DNA from: Bacteroidia bacterium
GTDB lineage: Bacteria; Bacteroidota; Ignavibacteria; UBA10030
Direction of reading: 5' to 3'
Assembly: GCA_022180565.1 (NCBI GenBank)
Contig: BQML01000010.1
Location: forward strand, 1-64,000
Length of the DNA: 64,000 nt
A model generated the notes under the pieces. The model worked only from the letters and a program-made list of their open reading frames with translations, was not told where the DNA came from and did no database searches. This document shows, one piece after another, positions 51,933 through 60,768 of this stretch (the stretch's first letter is position 1; each line of letters opens with the position of its first letter). The position numbers were made by a program, and so were the translations under genes.

Positions 51933-52691
51933 TCAACGGATTCCGAGTTTTGATGCCTTCTGATACAGGAGCCACACCGCAACCCAGCCCACAACAACAA
52001 CACCCACGAGGTAGAGCCAGTGATTTGCCGCCGGGACCGTTGTGTGGGCATTGAGCATGGTCCAGACGAGCGGGACAGACAGAAACGTATTGTGGCGCGA
52101 TCTGAGGGCCGCCGCCGGCGCCAAAGCGGCATCGGGCGGTGATCCTTCCTTCAGGGCCGCCATAATCTTCCTCTGTGCGGGCCAGATCCGCATCCAGACA
52201 TTGGCCGCCATAATTGTTCCGAACAAAGCTCCCATATGGATGTTATACGCCCTAAAGGAGAAGTGCGCCCACTCCACCATCAAGTAAGTAATCAGCACGA
52301 TGAAGGCCACGCCAATTCCTCCAAACAGAAGGCCGTTCTTTGCCAGTCCTGTCTTTGCGAGAACATCGTAAACGGAGAAGAACAGAAACGTCACGACGAT
52401 CATGACGATCGCTCCGGTCGACCACGCCTCCGTCCCCGCGTCAAACAGAAGGCCGCCATGATAATACACGAGCCCAAGCAGGAGGAATCCGGTGATCCAG
52501 GTGTATGCTGCCCCCCATCGGAACCAATAGAGTGCGCGCGGCTGTAAACCCAGCATGACGGTTTTCCTGACATCCGTTTCGAGGGACGCGAGAAATTGTG
52601 CATTGGCGAAATTAAAAAAATAGAGATGACCGATCCACAGAATTCCTGCCGCGACGTGCAGCCATCTCATCAGTGCTTCGGTGAGTTCCAT
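51933..52691 (-). CDS. membrane protein with urate-oxidase (PuuD) N-terminal-like domain
   Basis: A 252-residue integral membrane protein with seven or eight hydrophobic helices. The start WLHVAAGILWIGHLYFFNFANAQF and later NIHMGALFGTIMAANVWMRIWP match the membrane domain of PuuD-type urate hydroxylases and the wider DUF989 family. The cytochrome c domain that ends PuuD is absent: the protein stops after the last helix. A role in purine metabolism is therefore not shown; it may be a quinone- or haem-linked membrane oxidoreductase subunit. It stands between the SUF operon and the superoxide dismutase gene. Confidence 0.75.
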   Translation of the reverse strand: MELTEALMRWLHVAAGILWIGHLYFFNFANAQFLASLETDVRKTVMLGLQPRALYWFRWGAAYTWITGFLLLGLVYYHGGLLFDAGTEAWSTGAIVMIVVTFLFFSVYDVLAKTGLAKNGLLFGGIGVAFIVLITYLMVEWAHFSFRAYNIHMGALFGTIMAANVWMRIWPAQRKIMAALKEGSPPDAALAPAAALRSRHNTFLSVPLVWTMLNAHTTVPAANHWLYLVGVVVVGWVAVWLLYQKASKLGIR

Positions 52692-52728
52692 AAAGCCTCC
52701 TTCGACTGATTTTGGCGGGAAGGAATCA

Positions 52729-53109
52729 TCAAAACATGTTCAACTGGAGTTTGGCCGCTTCGCTCATCATCCCCGGATTCCAGGCCGGATCGAAAACCAG
52801 GTCGACGCGGACATTTTTGACCCCTTCAATCAGTTGGACGCGACGCTTCACATCGTTCGCAATCATAGGTCCCATTCCGCACCCCGGCGCGGTGAGAGTC
52901 ATCCGGACGTAGACGTTCGCCTCACCCGGGAGGGAATCGTCAATAGCAACTTCGTAGACAAGTCCGAGGTCCACAATGTTGACGGGAATCTCCGGATCGT
53001 AACATTCCCTCAGGGCATCCCACACGCGTTGTTCCAGCGGCCGGTGGACAGGTTCTTGTTCACCGCCCCGCAGGTTCTTGTCCGTTGTTTCCATTCGATG
53101 TTCCATCAT
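52729..53109 (-). CDS. sufT: SufT/MIP18-family Fe-S assembly factor (DUF59)
   Basis: A 126-residue protein of the DUF59/MIP18 family: a domain (about 30-115) with ALRECYDPEIPVNIVDLGLVY and MTLTAPGCGMGPMI, the conserved Cys lying in the latter. It helps late maturation of Fe-S proteins. ATG at 53109 (ATGA overlap with the A-type carrier) is my start; the next ATG codon at 53106 is an alternative. It closes the SUF operon. Confidence 0.9.
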   Translation of the reverse strand: MMEHRMETTDKNLRGGEQEPVHRPLEQRVWDALRECYDPEIPVNIVDLGLVYEVAIDDSLPGEANVYVRMTLTAPGCGMGPMIANDVKRRVQLIEGVKNVRVDLVFDPAWNPGMMSEAAKLQLNMF

Positions 53110-53471
53110 ACTCCAAACGAGTGGCCGCAGCCGCATGTTCTGGCCGCTTGAGGGTTATTAAACACAAATCCGCGACCGCTCAGGCCGTCTGAGAAATCCA
53201 GAGTTGTGCCTGAGAGATAGAAAAGACTTTTCGGGTCGATATAGACCGTCAGCCCTCCGATTTCAAAGATTTCATCCCCCTGCCTCGGTTTCTCATCGAA
53301 GGCAAGAACGTACGTCATCCCCGAACAGCCGCCGCCTTTGATTCCCAACCGGAGGCCGTGCGTTTCGGGAATCTTGTTGTCAACCTTGATTTTCCTGATC
53401 TCCGCGACCGCCCTCTCCGTAATAACTACCTTTTCCGGCGTTCCGGTTTTGACCATTGTGTCCTGAGTCAT
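53106..53471 (-). CDS. sufA: A-type Fe-S cluster carrier
   Basis: A 121-residue HesB/IscA-type carrier with the three conserved cysteines: one in KGGGCSGMTY (about 49) and two in CGCGHSF near the end. The fold begins at VITERAVAEIRKI. It delivers 2Fe-2S or 4Fe-4S clusters made on SufBCD to apoproteins. It lies 12 bases downstream of sufU and overlaps sufT by 4 bases. Confidence 0.95.
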   Translation of the reverse strand: MTQDTMVKTGTPEKVVITERAVAEIRKIKVDNKIPETHGLRLGIKGGGCSGMTYVLAFDEKPRQGDEIFEIGGLTVYIDPKSLFYLSGTTLDFSDGLSGRGFVFNNPQAARTCGCGHSFGV

Positions 53472-53483
53472 GGTTTCCTCCTC

Positions 53484-53933
53484 CTATTCCGTCGATACTG
53501 CCGTAGTCTGTCTTTCCAGCACGGCCTTCAGCGTGTGCCAGGCAAGGCTTGCGCATTTGACCCTTGCCGGAAACTCCGACACTCCCGCGAAGACCGCCAT
53601 CTTCCCCAGCCCTTCTTCGTTGCCGCCCACCCCATGCCCTGTCACAAGGTCATGAAATTGGCTGAACAGGCGAAGGGCCTCCTCCTTCGTTTTTTTCTTC
53701 ACAAGAGCGCTCATAACGGACGCGGATGCCTTCGAGATCGCGCATCCGGATCCGGTGAAGCTCACGTCCTCAATGGTATCTCCATCCATTCTCACATAGA
53801 TCACATACCGGTCACCGCACAGCGGATTGTAGCCTTCGAGCGAACGATCGGCATCTTCCATCACCCGGAAATTCCTCGGATTCTTGTTGTGATCGAGAAT
53901 CACTTCCTGATAGAGAGAGCGCAGATCGGACAC
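53484..53933 (-). CDS. sufU: SufU sulfur transfer/scaffold protein
   Basis: A 149-residue SufU with the three conserved cysteines of the zinc site (LCGDRYVI, GSGCAISKAS, KCASLAWHTLK). The insert between the second and third Cys marks SufU rather than IscU. It takes sulfur from SufS and passes it to SufB. It immediately precedes sufA, with sufS ending one base before its start. Confidence 0.95.
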   Translation of the reverse strand: MSDLRSLYQEVILDHNKNPRNFRVMEDADRSLEGYNPLCGDRYVIYVRMDGDTIEDVSFTGSGCAISKASASVMSALVKKKTKEEALRLFSQFHDLVTGHGVGGNEEGLGKMAVFAGVSEFPARVKCASLAWHTLKAVLERQTTAVSTE

Positions 53934-55184
53934 TTATCCGAACACCTCCTTTACCTTCCGCAGTCCTTTTCCAAGCCGATCCACTTCCTCCCGTGTATTG
54001 TAGACGGCGAAGGAGGCGCGAACTGTTGCCGGAATGCCGAACCGCTCCATCACGGGTTGTGCGCAGTGATGACCGGTCCTCACGGCAATTCCCTCTTGAT
54101 CGAGGATCGTTCCGATATCATGCGGGTGGATTCCTTCCACGACGAACGATACAACGCCTGCTTTCTCACGCGCCGTGCCGATGATTCGAACGCCGGGCAT
54201 CGCCGAAAGCATCGTGGTGCAATAGGCGACGAGATCCGCCTCGTGCTCCTCCACCGCTCGCCAGTCGAGGCTCGACAGGTAACGAATCGCCTCACCAAGC
54301 CCGATCACGCCCCCGATATTCGGCGTACCTGCCTCGAACCGATGGGGCAGGTCATTGTACACGGTCTTTTCAAAGGAAACGGATTTGATCATATCGCCCC
54401 CGCCCTGGTACGGCGTCATCGTCGAGAGCAATTCCTCCCTGCCGTACAACACTCCCACCCCTGTGGGCCCATACATTTTGTGTCCTGAGAACGCATAGAA
54501 ATCCGCTCCGAGCTCTCGCACGTTCACCGGCAGGTGAGGGACTGCCTGGGCTCCGTCCACAAGCACGGGGATTCCCCGCTCGCGGGCAAGGGTGACCATT
54601 GCTTGAATCGGATTGACCGTACCCAGTGCGTTTGACACATGGGCAACGGCAACGAATTTTGTCTTCGGCGTCAGACGTGAGGCAAACTCCTCAAGCAGAA
54701 CTTCTCCTTCGTCGGTGATGGGTACAACGCGGAGCACCGCCCCTGTTCTTCCGCACACGAGCTGCCAGGGCACGATGTTCGAATGGTGTTCAAGCCCCGT
54801 AATCAGGATTTCATCGCCGGCTTTGACCGACGGCTGAACAAAGGACGAGGCCACCAGGTTGATGGCTTCTGTGGTACCACGGACGAAAATGATCTCCCGT
54901 GTGCTTTCGGCACCAATGAACCGACGGACAAGATCGCGGCTCTTCTCATACGCGCCTGTCGCCTCTTCGCTCAAACTGTGAACACCCCGATGAATATTGG
55001 AATTCATCGTTGTGTAGAACGTTTCGATTGCGCTGATCACCGACGAAGGTTTTTGCGATGTCGCAGCATTATCCAAGTAGGCCAACGTCTTTCCGTGCAC
55101 GGTCCGAGCCAGGATGGGAAAATCCGCCCTGATCTTGTTCACATGCAAGCCCTCCCGGGCCGCCGCGGCCATCGGGTGTTTCAT
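53934..55184 (-). CDS. sufS: cysteine desulfurase SufS
   Basis: A 416-residue PLP enzyme that releases sulfur from cysteine. PLP Lys lies in FSGHKMYGPTGVGVLYG (about 230-246), the active-site Cys in GIAVRTGHHCAQPVMERF (about 370-387) and AYLDNAATSQKP opens the fold. The short loop around the catalytic Cys is that of group II (SufS) desulfurases that need SufU. It overlaps sufD by 4 bases. Confidence 0.96.
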   Translation of the reverse strand: MKHPMAAAAREGLHVNKIRADFPILARTVHGKTLAYLDNAATSQKPSSVISAIETFYTTMNSNIHRGVHSLSEEATGAYEKSRDLVRRFIGAESTREIIFVRGTTEAINLVASSFVQPSVKAGDEILITGLEHHSNIVPWQLVCGRTGAVLRVVPITDEGEVLLEEFASRLTPKTKFVAVAHVSNALGTVNPIQAMVTLARERGIPVLVDGAQAVPHLPVNVRELGADFYAFSGHKMYGPTGVGVLYGREELLSTMTPYQGGGDMIKSVSFEKTVYNDLPHRFEAGTPNIGGVIGLGEAIRYLSSLDWRAVEEHEADLVAYCTTMLSAMPGVRIIGTAREKAGVVSFVVEGIHPHDIGTILDQEGIAVRTGHHCAQPVMERFGIPATVRASFAVYNTREEVDRLGKGLRKVKEVFG

Positions 55185-56509
55185 GAGGAAATCCGTCCTT
55201 CATGCAATTTGTCGTGAATGAGCGAGACCAAACGCTCCCGCAGGCTTTCTACGTGGATGCGATGGACAACATCCGCGGCGAAGGCAAATGTCAGCATGTC
55301 CTTCGCCTGCAGGAGATTCAAACCGCGCGACCGCAGATAAAAAATCTGGTCCGCATCGAGCTGGCCCACCGTGGCACCGTGCGTGCACTTCACGTCATCC
55401 GCAAAAATCTCCAGCTGGGGCTTCGTATCAATGACGGCATCATCAGACAACAGCAGGGTCTGATTCGTCTGCTTTGCGTCCGTTTTCTGCGCATCCTTCC
55501 GGACGAAGATTTTGCCGTTGAACACCCCATGCGCTTTTCCATCCAGCACGGCTTTGTAGAGCTCGTGGCTCTCGCAGTGCGGACTTGCATGGTCGATTGT
55601 CGTATGATTGTCAATCAACTGCGTGCCCGCGGCGAGCGTCAGGCCGTTCAATGTGCACAGACCCTTCTCGCCTTCGAAGACGGTCGTGATATTGCTTCGC
55701 GCGATGGAGCCCCCCATGGCAACAAGGTTCGACGTGACGGTGCTTCTCGCCTGCTGAACAATGTGCGTCCATGAAATATGGTATGACGACCGGCTTTCGT
55801 TCTGCAGCTTGTCATGCTCGATGAGCGCTCCTTCCCCCGCCAGCAGTTCCGACACCACATTCGTAAAGTAGACACCATCGTTCAGGGCGGCATACGTTTC
55901 CACAAGCGACACCTGTCCCTCGGCACCTACAAGGAACAGATTCCTCGGCGGAATCAACGCCTGCGGTTTTCCTGTGGAGAGGAACAGCATGTGAACCGGT
56001 TCGGTGAGCCGGACGCCGTCGGGGATAGAGACAAACGCTCCGTCGAGCGAAAATGCGGTGTTGAGGGCAACAAAGGAGTTCTCCTCCCCCGGCGCATGGC
56101 GCGCGAGTTCGCGCTCCAGGAGCGCCGCATGCCGCCTCGATGCCTCCGCCAGACTGCACACAATCACACCATCGGGCATCTCGCCAATAGTCGACAGGTC
56201 TCGCGAAAAATGCCCGTCAACGAACACGAGACTATGCGCCTCCGGGATCAGATAGTGCTTCACTGCTGAGGGTGCGATGCGAGCCACTGTCCCAGCAGGA
56301 ACCGGCGTAAAAGGCGTTGTTGCCAGCGGAGTTATATTTGTGAACTTCCATTCTTCGTTCCTGGTGGTCGGGAAGCCCATCTCCTTGAATCTGTTCAACG
56401 CCTTCTTGCGGAGGACGTGGAATCCGGACTGTGCCTCGCCATTGAGACTCTTTTCCAGAGCATCAAACACCGACTGATACCAGGCCGCTTGTTCCGTAAT
56501 CGACTTCAT
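55181..56509 (-). CDS. sufD: SufD Fe-S scaffold component
   Basis: A 442-residue beta-helix protein of the SufBCD scaffold. It has the N-terminal helical part (about 1-60) with [12 protein letters not shown], the beta-helix core (about 160-400) with [18 protein letters not shown], and the C-terminal helical domain with [23 protein letters not shown]. It pairs with SufB and is driven by the SufC ATPase. It overlaps sufC by 4 bases. Confidence 0.95.
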   Translation of the reverse strand: MKSITEQAAWYQSVFDALEKSLNGEAQSGFHVLRKKALNRFKEMGFPTTRNEEWKFTNITPLATTPFTPVPAGTVARIAPSAVKHYLIPEAHSLVFVDGHFSRDLSTIGEMPDGVIVCSLAEASRRHAALLERELARHAPGEENSFVALNTAFSLDGAFVSIPDGVRLTEPVHMLFLSTGKPQALIPPRNLFLVGAEGQVSLVETYAALNDGVYFTNVVSELLAGEGALIEHDKLQNESRSSYHISWTHIVQQARSTVTSNLVAMGGSIARSNITTVFEGEKGLCTLNGLTLAAGTQLIDNHTTIDHASPHCESHELYKAVLDGKAHGVFNGKIFVRKDAQKTDAKQTNQTLLLSDDAVIDTKPQLEIFADDVKCTHGATVGQLDADQIFYLRSRGLNLLQAKDMLTFAFAADVVHRIHVESLRERLVSLIHDKLHEGRISS

Positions 56510-57282
56510 CGTGCTTCCTCGACCTCCGCTTTCTCCTTCACCCAGTCGTATCCCTTCTCTTCCAACTCAAGAGCCAGCTCCTTGGAACCGGATTTGACAA
56601 TCCGCCCGTCCACCAGAACATGAACATAATCGGGAATAATGTAATTCAACAGGCGCTGATAGTGGGTGACAACGATGATCGCGTTGTCTTTTCGCTTCAA
56701 CTTGTTCACTCCGTCCGCCACGATCCTCAACGCGTCGATATCAAGCCCGGAGTCGGTTTCATCGAGGATTGCCAGACGCGGCTCCAGAACGGCCATATGG
56801 AAGATCTCGTTGCGCTTCTTCTCACCACCCGAAAAGCCTTCGTTCACCGGCCGGTTCAGCAGGCTTTCATCCATCTCCACCAACTTCATGCGCTCCTTCA
56901 CGAGCTGGAGAAACTCGATCGCGTCAAGCTCATCTTGTCCTCGGTGTTTTCTGATCGCATTCAGTGCGGACTTCAAAAAATACGTATTGCTCACACCCGG
57001 AATCTCGACGGGATATTGAAATGCCATGAACAACCCCTCCCGTGCCCGCTCTTCCGGGTCCATTTCCAAAAGGTTTTTCCCGTCAAACAGGACTTCTCCT
57101 TTTGTCACGTCATATGTTTCCCGTCCCGCCAGTACCTGAGCGAGCGTGCTTTTCCCGGACCCATTCGGGCCCATGATGGCATGGACCTCGCCGGCGTTCA
57201 CCCGAAGTGTGACGCCGTTGAGAATTTCGCTTCCATTCACTTGAGCGTGCAAATCTTTGATTTCAAGCATGCGGTTCTTCAT
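56506..57282 (-). CDS. sufC: SufC ATPase
   Basis: A 258-residue ABC-type ATPase. Walker [17 protein letters not shown] (about 39-54), signature [12 protein letters not shown], Walker [17 protein letters not shown] and H-loop [11 protein letters not shown]. The [10 protein letters not shown] signature and length are specific to SufC. It energises the SufB-SufD scaffold and is soluble, with no transport role. It lies 41 bases after sufB. Confidence 0.97.
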   Translation of the reverse strand: MKNRMLEIKDLHAQVNGSEILNGVTLRVNAGEVHAIMGPNGSGKSTLAQVLAGRETYDVTKGEVLFDGKNLLEMDPEERAREGLFMAFQYPVEIPGVSNTYFLKSALNAIRKHRGQDELDAIEFLQLVKERMKLVEMDESLLNRPVNEGFSGGEKKRNEIFHMAVLEPRLAILDETDSGLDIDALRIVADGVNKLKRKDNAIIVVTHYQRLLNYIIPDYVHVLVDGRIVKSGSKELALELEEKGYDWVKEKAEVEEAR

Positions 57283-57323
57283 CTCCTTGGTTTCTTTCCG
57301 TTCCGTCCTGTGACGGCAGTGTC

Positions 57324-58772
57324 TTACCCGACGCTTCCTTCCAGACTGATTCCCAGGAGCTTCTGGGCCTCGACGGCAAATTCCATCGGCAGCTCCCGGA
57401 ATACCTCTTTACAGAATCCGTTCACGATCATGTTTACTGCATCTTCGGTGGACAGGCCTCGTTGTTTGCAGTAGAAGATCTGATCCTCGCCGATCTTGGA
57501 GGTGGACGCCTCATGCTCGACCCTCGCAGTGTTGTTCCGCACTTCAATGTACGGAAACGTATGAGCACCGCACTTATCGCCGAGGAGGAGCGAGTCGCAT
57601 TGGGAAAAATTCCGCGCGTTCGCAGCCCCCTTCTTGATGTCCACCAATCCCCGATAGGAATTTTGGCCGAACCCGGCGGAGATTCCCTTCGATACGATCG
57701 TGCTCCTGGTGTTCTTTCCCAAGTGAATCATCTTCGTTCCCGTATCGGCCTGCTGGTGATTGTTCGTCACCGCCACGGAGTAGAACTCACCCACAGAGTT
57801 CTCCCCCTGGAGAATGACACTTGGATATTTCCAGGTAATGGCAGAGCCTGTTTCAACCTGGGTCCAGGAGATCCTGGAATTCCTCCCGATGCATTTTCCC
57901 CGTTTCGTCACGAAGTTGTAAATACCTCCTCTTCCCTCGGCATCGCCGGGGTACCAGTTCTGCACGGTGGAATACTTGATGTGTGCGTTCTCCCCCACGG
58001 CAATCAGCTCCACCACTGCGGCATGAAGTTGGTTTTCATCCCGCATCGGCGCGGTACAGCCCTCAAGGTAGCTGACGTACGAACCTTCCTCCGCGACAAT
58101 GAGCGTGCGCTCAAACTGGCCGGTGTTGGCGGCATTGATTCGAAAGTACGTCGACAGCTCCATGGGACACCGCACACCCTTTGGGATGTAGCAGAACGAC
58201 CCGTCGGTGAAGACAGCCGAATTCAGGGACGCAAAAAAGTTATCCGTGTACGGAACAACCGAGCCCAGATACTTGCGGACGAGGTCCGGATGGTCCTGGA
58301 CGGCTTCGGAGAAAGAGCAGAAGATAATTCCCAATTCGGCGAGCTTTTCCTTGAACGTCGTGGCGACGGACACGCTGTCGAACACGGCGTCCACGGCAAC
58401 ACCTGCAAGCCGCTCCTGCTCTTGGAGAGAAATGCCCAGTTTCTCGTAGGTCTTGAGGAGCTCCGGATCCACCTCTGCAAGGCTCTTCGGCCTCGCTTTC
58501 CGTTTGGGAGCCGAGTAATAAATGATGTCCTGGTAATCGATGGTATGATACTTCACGTTCGCCCAGCGGGGTTCCTTCATCGTCAGCCAATGACGGTAGG
58601 CCCGAAGCCGCCACTCGAGGAGCCAGTCAGGCTCGTTCTTCTTGAGGGAAATGAAGCGAATAATTTCTTCATTCAGTCCTTTCGGCGCCGAATCGGCATC
58701 GATGTCCGTGATAAAACCCCACTTGTATTCGCGATTCGCAAGTTGTTCGATAGTGTTCGTTGCAGTGCTCAT
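57324..58772 (-). CDS. sufB: SufB Fe-S scaffold protein
   Basis: A 482-residue scaffold for cluster assembly. It has [18 protein letters not shown] (about 51-68), [23 protein letters not shown], and the diagnostic CNSLLLG-like [22 protein letters not shown], with the Cys proposed as cluster ligand. [21 protein letters not shown] ends the fold. It is the first scaffold gene in the operon after rrf2 and the 132-residue gene. Confidence 0.97.
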   Translation of the reverse strand: MSTATNTIEQLANREYKWGFITDIDADSAPKGLNEEIIRFISLKKNEPDWLLEWRLRAYRHWLTMKEPRWANVKYHTIDYQDIIYYSAPKRKARPKSLAEVDPELLKTYEKLGISLQEQERLAGVAVDAVFDSVSVATTFKEKLAELGIIFCSFSEAVQDHPDLVRKYLGSVVPYTDNFFASLNSAVFTDGSFCYIPKGVRCPMELSTYFRINAANTGQFERTLIVAEEGSYVSYLEGCTAPMRDENQLHAAVVELIAVGENAHIKYSTVQNWYPGDAEGRGGIYNFVTKRGKCIGRNSRISWTQVETGSAITWKYPSVILQGENSVGEFYSVAVTNNHQQADTGTKMIHLGKNTRSTIVSKGISAGFGQNSYRGLVDIKKGAANARNFSQCDSLLLGDKCGAHTFPYIEVRNNTARVEHEASTSKIGEDQIFYCKQRGLSTEDAVNMIVNGFCKEVFRELPMEFAVEAQKLLGISLEGSVG

Positions 58773-58850
58773 GAGAGTCTTGACTGTTTTCTTTCAGCGT
58801 CTCTCCGGCTTCGAGGCGAGGAGAGTCAGTTGTGTTTGCGATCCCTGCGG

Positions 58851-59249
58851 TCAGGTGCCGGCCATTGCCGGGGCATCCTGCCCAGCCGGTTTTTGTGCCG
58901 GCGCAGCGGTTTTGGCGGATTGCGAGGCGGCTGGAGCCGGTTTTGCCGGGACAGCAGGCTTCGTCGAAGGTTTCTTGAATTCCGGGTATTTCAGAACAAA
59001 GGCCTGAGTACTGATCATTTCCAGGATTCCCTCCGCGACCCAATCGGCAACGAGACGTTGTGCAAGGGCCTCTGCCTCCGAATACCTCGGCTTTCGCGAT
59101 TTCCACTCAAGAAAGGCCGACACACCGTACTGAATATCCCGGAAGAAAACATTCGAAAGATGATACAAGGAATATCGTGCCTTGAGAAAGTTCAGCAATT
59201 CCTTTTTGGATTCCCTGAGCAAAGCATACGTCCCGTTTGTTGCATCCAT
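58851..59249 (-). CDS. hypothetical protein in the SUF operon, Pro/Ala-rich tail
   Basis: A 132-residue protein that I do not recognise. The N-terminal part (about 1-90) is mixed alpha with FLKARYSLYHLSNVFFRDIQ and a helix around EAEALAQRLVADWV. The C-terminal 45 residues (about 88-132) are low in complexity and rich in Ala, Pro and Lys, so probably disordered. There is no Cys. It lies 3 bases after rrf2 and 78 bases before sufB, so it is co-transcribed with the Fe-S operon and may serve it. Confidence 0.75.
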   Translation of the reverse strand: MDATNGTYALLRESKKELLNFLKARYSLYHLSNVFFRDIQYGVSAFLEWKSRKPRYSEAEALAQRLVADWVAEGILEMISTQAFVLKYPEFKKPSTKPAVPAKPAPAASQSAKTAAPAQKPAGQDAPAMAGT

Positions 59250-59252
59250 TGA

Positions 59253-59657
59253 TCAGATAATCTCCTGGATCGTCATTTGGTCAAAGAGAACATTCAACGA
59301 CCGCTGGATTTTTCCCAGAGGACGTCTGATGGTGCAGTTCTCGAAGAGATAGCAGCTGTCCGGCCCTTCGACATAACACTCCGCGATCATGGGCTTTTCC
59401 TCTTCGATCACCCGGATAATGTGCGAGACCGGCATATCTTTTGGAGACTTTGCAAGCGAATAGCCGCCGCGTATTCCCTGCAGGGAACTCACGATGCCGG
59501 CACGGGCCAACTTCTGCAGAACTTTTGCCAGAAGCTCGTACGGAATGTCATACTCCTGAGCCAACTCCTTGGCCGTGAAAACCTGTCCGATAGGCTTCAT
59601 GGCCATGTGCCGGAGGGCTATAAGCCCGTATTCCACTTTTTTTGACAGCTGCAGCAT
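59253..59657 (-). CDS. Rrf2-family Fe-S regulator
   Basis: A 134-residue regulator of the IscR/SufR-like Rrf2 family. The winged helix (about 1-75) has QLSKKVEYGLIALRHMA and GIRGGYSLAKSP. Three cysteines at 94, 102 and 108 (spacing 8 and 6) match the cluster-ligand pattern of IscR-type sensors, so it probably senses Fe-S status. It leads the SUF operon and likely represses it and itself when clusters are plentiful. Its upstream region has a good promoter and CCTATT-type repeats. Confidence 0.93.
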   Translation of the reverse strand: MLQLSKKVEYGLIALRHMAMKPIGQVFTAKELAQEYDIPYELLAKVLQKLARAGIVSSLQGIRGGYSLAKSPKDMPVSHIIRVIEEEKPMIAECYVEGPDSCYLFENCTIRRPLGKIQRSLNVLFDQMTIQEII

Positions 59658-59680
59658 AAATCCGACTTTATCAGTCGTAG

Positions 59681-59782
59681 ATTAGGATAAAAATAATAGG
59701 CGCCTTTTCGCTCCTATTGAATTCCATTAAATATAATCATTTCCATTGGAAGATGTCAAGGAAGAATTAGGAATAATTCCTA
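59681..59782. promoter_or_regulatory. repeat-rich operator region between rrf2 and the ABC exporter
   Basis: In about 100 bases the motif ATTAGG/AATAGG or its complement is read five times: 59681-59686, 59695-59700, 59713-59718, 59766-59771 and CCTA at 59779-59782. The last two are part of a perfect 15-base palindrome TAGGAATAATTCCTA (59768-59782). The region is strongly A+T-rich. An Rrf2-type regulator is encoded next to it, which is consistent with operator sites, though sequence alone cannot prove binding. Confidence 0.45.
59730..59759 (-). promoter_or_regulatory. putative promoter of the rrf2-suf operon
   Basis: Minus-strand TTGACA (59754-59759) and TATATT (59730-59735) are 18 bases apart, about 70 bases before the rrf2 start and overlapping the repeat cluster. 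On the other strand a perfect TATAAT lies at 59732-59737, with no matching -35. Confidence 0.5.
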
Positions 59783-59832
59783 CTATGATCCTTTTGACAT
59801 CCATCCCCGATTTCCTTAATTTCTCACCGCCC

Positions 59833-60768
59833 ATGGCAATTGTCAGCACCACCAACCTTTCTAAGACGTACGAAACCGGGATTTTTCGCAAGACCCAGAT
59901 TGCAGCGTTGAGCGGCGTTTCCTTGTCTGTGGAAGATGGCCAGATCTTCGGACTCCTTGGACCCAACGGTGCGGGCAAAACCACGCTTATCAAGCTCCTG
60001 CTTGGCATAGCCCATCCCACCTCGGGCGAGGCCGCAGTTCTTGGGCATCCGCTCGGGTCCGTGGCAATTCGGCAGAACATTGGCTACCTGCCCGAAAACC
60101 ACCGCTATCCCCCGTTCTTGAGCGCCTTGCAGACCCTCATGTACTTCGGCCGTCTCCATGGAATTCCGCGTTCTCACTTGGTTGGCCGTGCCCGATCGCT
60201 CCTGGCTCTCACGGGCCTCTCTGACTGGGCCACGATGAAGATCAAAAAGTTTTCCAAAGGCATGCTTCAACGACTTGGACTTGCACAGGCCCTCCTGGCG
60301 GATCCCCCGGTTCTTTTCCTCGACGAACCCACCGACGGCGTTGACCCGATCGGCAGAAAAGAGATCCGGGACATCCTTACCACCCTGCGCCGGGGGGGCA
60401 AGACGATCTTCCTTAATTCGCACATGTTGTCAGAGGTCGAGGAGATTTCCGATCGCGTCGCGATTCTGAACAAGGGCCGATTAGTGCACGTTGGCAGCGT
60501 CAAGGACATTACTGCTCACCGTCTCGAGTACGAAATCCAATTGACCGCCCCCCCTTCGCCCGAGGTCCTGTCAGGTCTCCGCGCTCTTTGCAAACATGTC
60601 GAGGTTTCCGGGAATCGCCTCACGGTCCATTTCTTCGACCAGACACAGACACAAGCCGTTCTTGATCACCTTCGGACATCCGGCCTCGCTCTTGAGTCGT
60701 TTTCACCAAAGAAGTCGAAGTTGGAGGACTATTTCATTCAACTTCTCAAGCCTCGAGAGGAAGCATGA
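59833..60768 (+). CDS. ABC transporter ATPase
   Basis: A 311-residue ATPase of the CcmA/NodI/DrrA type: Walker A GLLGPNGAGKTTLIKLLLG (about 44-62), signature KKFSKGMLQRLGLAQALL and Walker B PVLFLDEPTDGVDP. It has the C-terminal extension (about 230-305) typical of exporters and of ABC-2 transporters. The start is ATG at 59833. A six-helix-like permease follows with a 4-base overlap. The substrate is unknown. Confidence 0.92.
   Translation: MAIVSTTNLSKTYETGIFRKTQIAALSGVSLSVEDGQIFGLLGPNGAGKTTLIKLLLGIAHPTSGEAAVLGHPLGSVAIRQNIGYLPENHRYPPFLSALQTLMYFGRLHGIPRSHLVGRARSLLALTGLSDWATMKIKKFSKGMLQRLGLAQALLADPPVLFLDEPTDGVDPIGRKEIRDILTTLRRGGKTIFLNSHMLSEVEEISDRVAILNKGRLVHVGSVKDITAHRLEYEIQLTAPPSPEVLSGLRALCKHVEVSGNRLTVHFFDQTQTQAVLDHLRTSGLALESFSPKKSKLEDYFIQLLKPREEA

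Noticed and set aside
57462-59252. A long plus-strand frame of 596 residues opposite sufB and the unknown gene
   Set aside because: It is the mirror of strongly conserved minus-strand genes; the translation is His/Arg/Leu-rich without any domain.
59746-59832. An upstream start for the ABC ATPase giving 29 more residues
   Set aside because: The added part is not like the family and would run through the palindrome and repeat region; ATG at 59833 is followed directly by the usual N-terminal strand.
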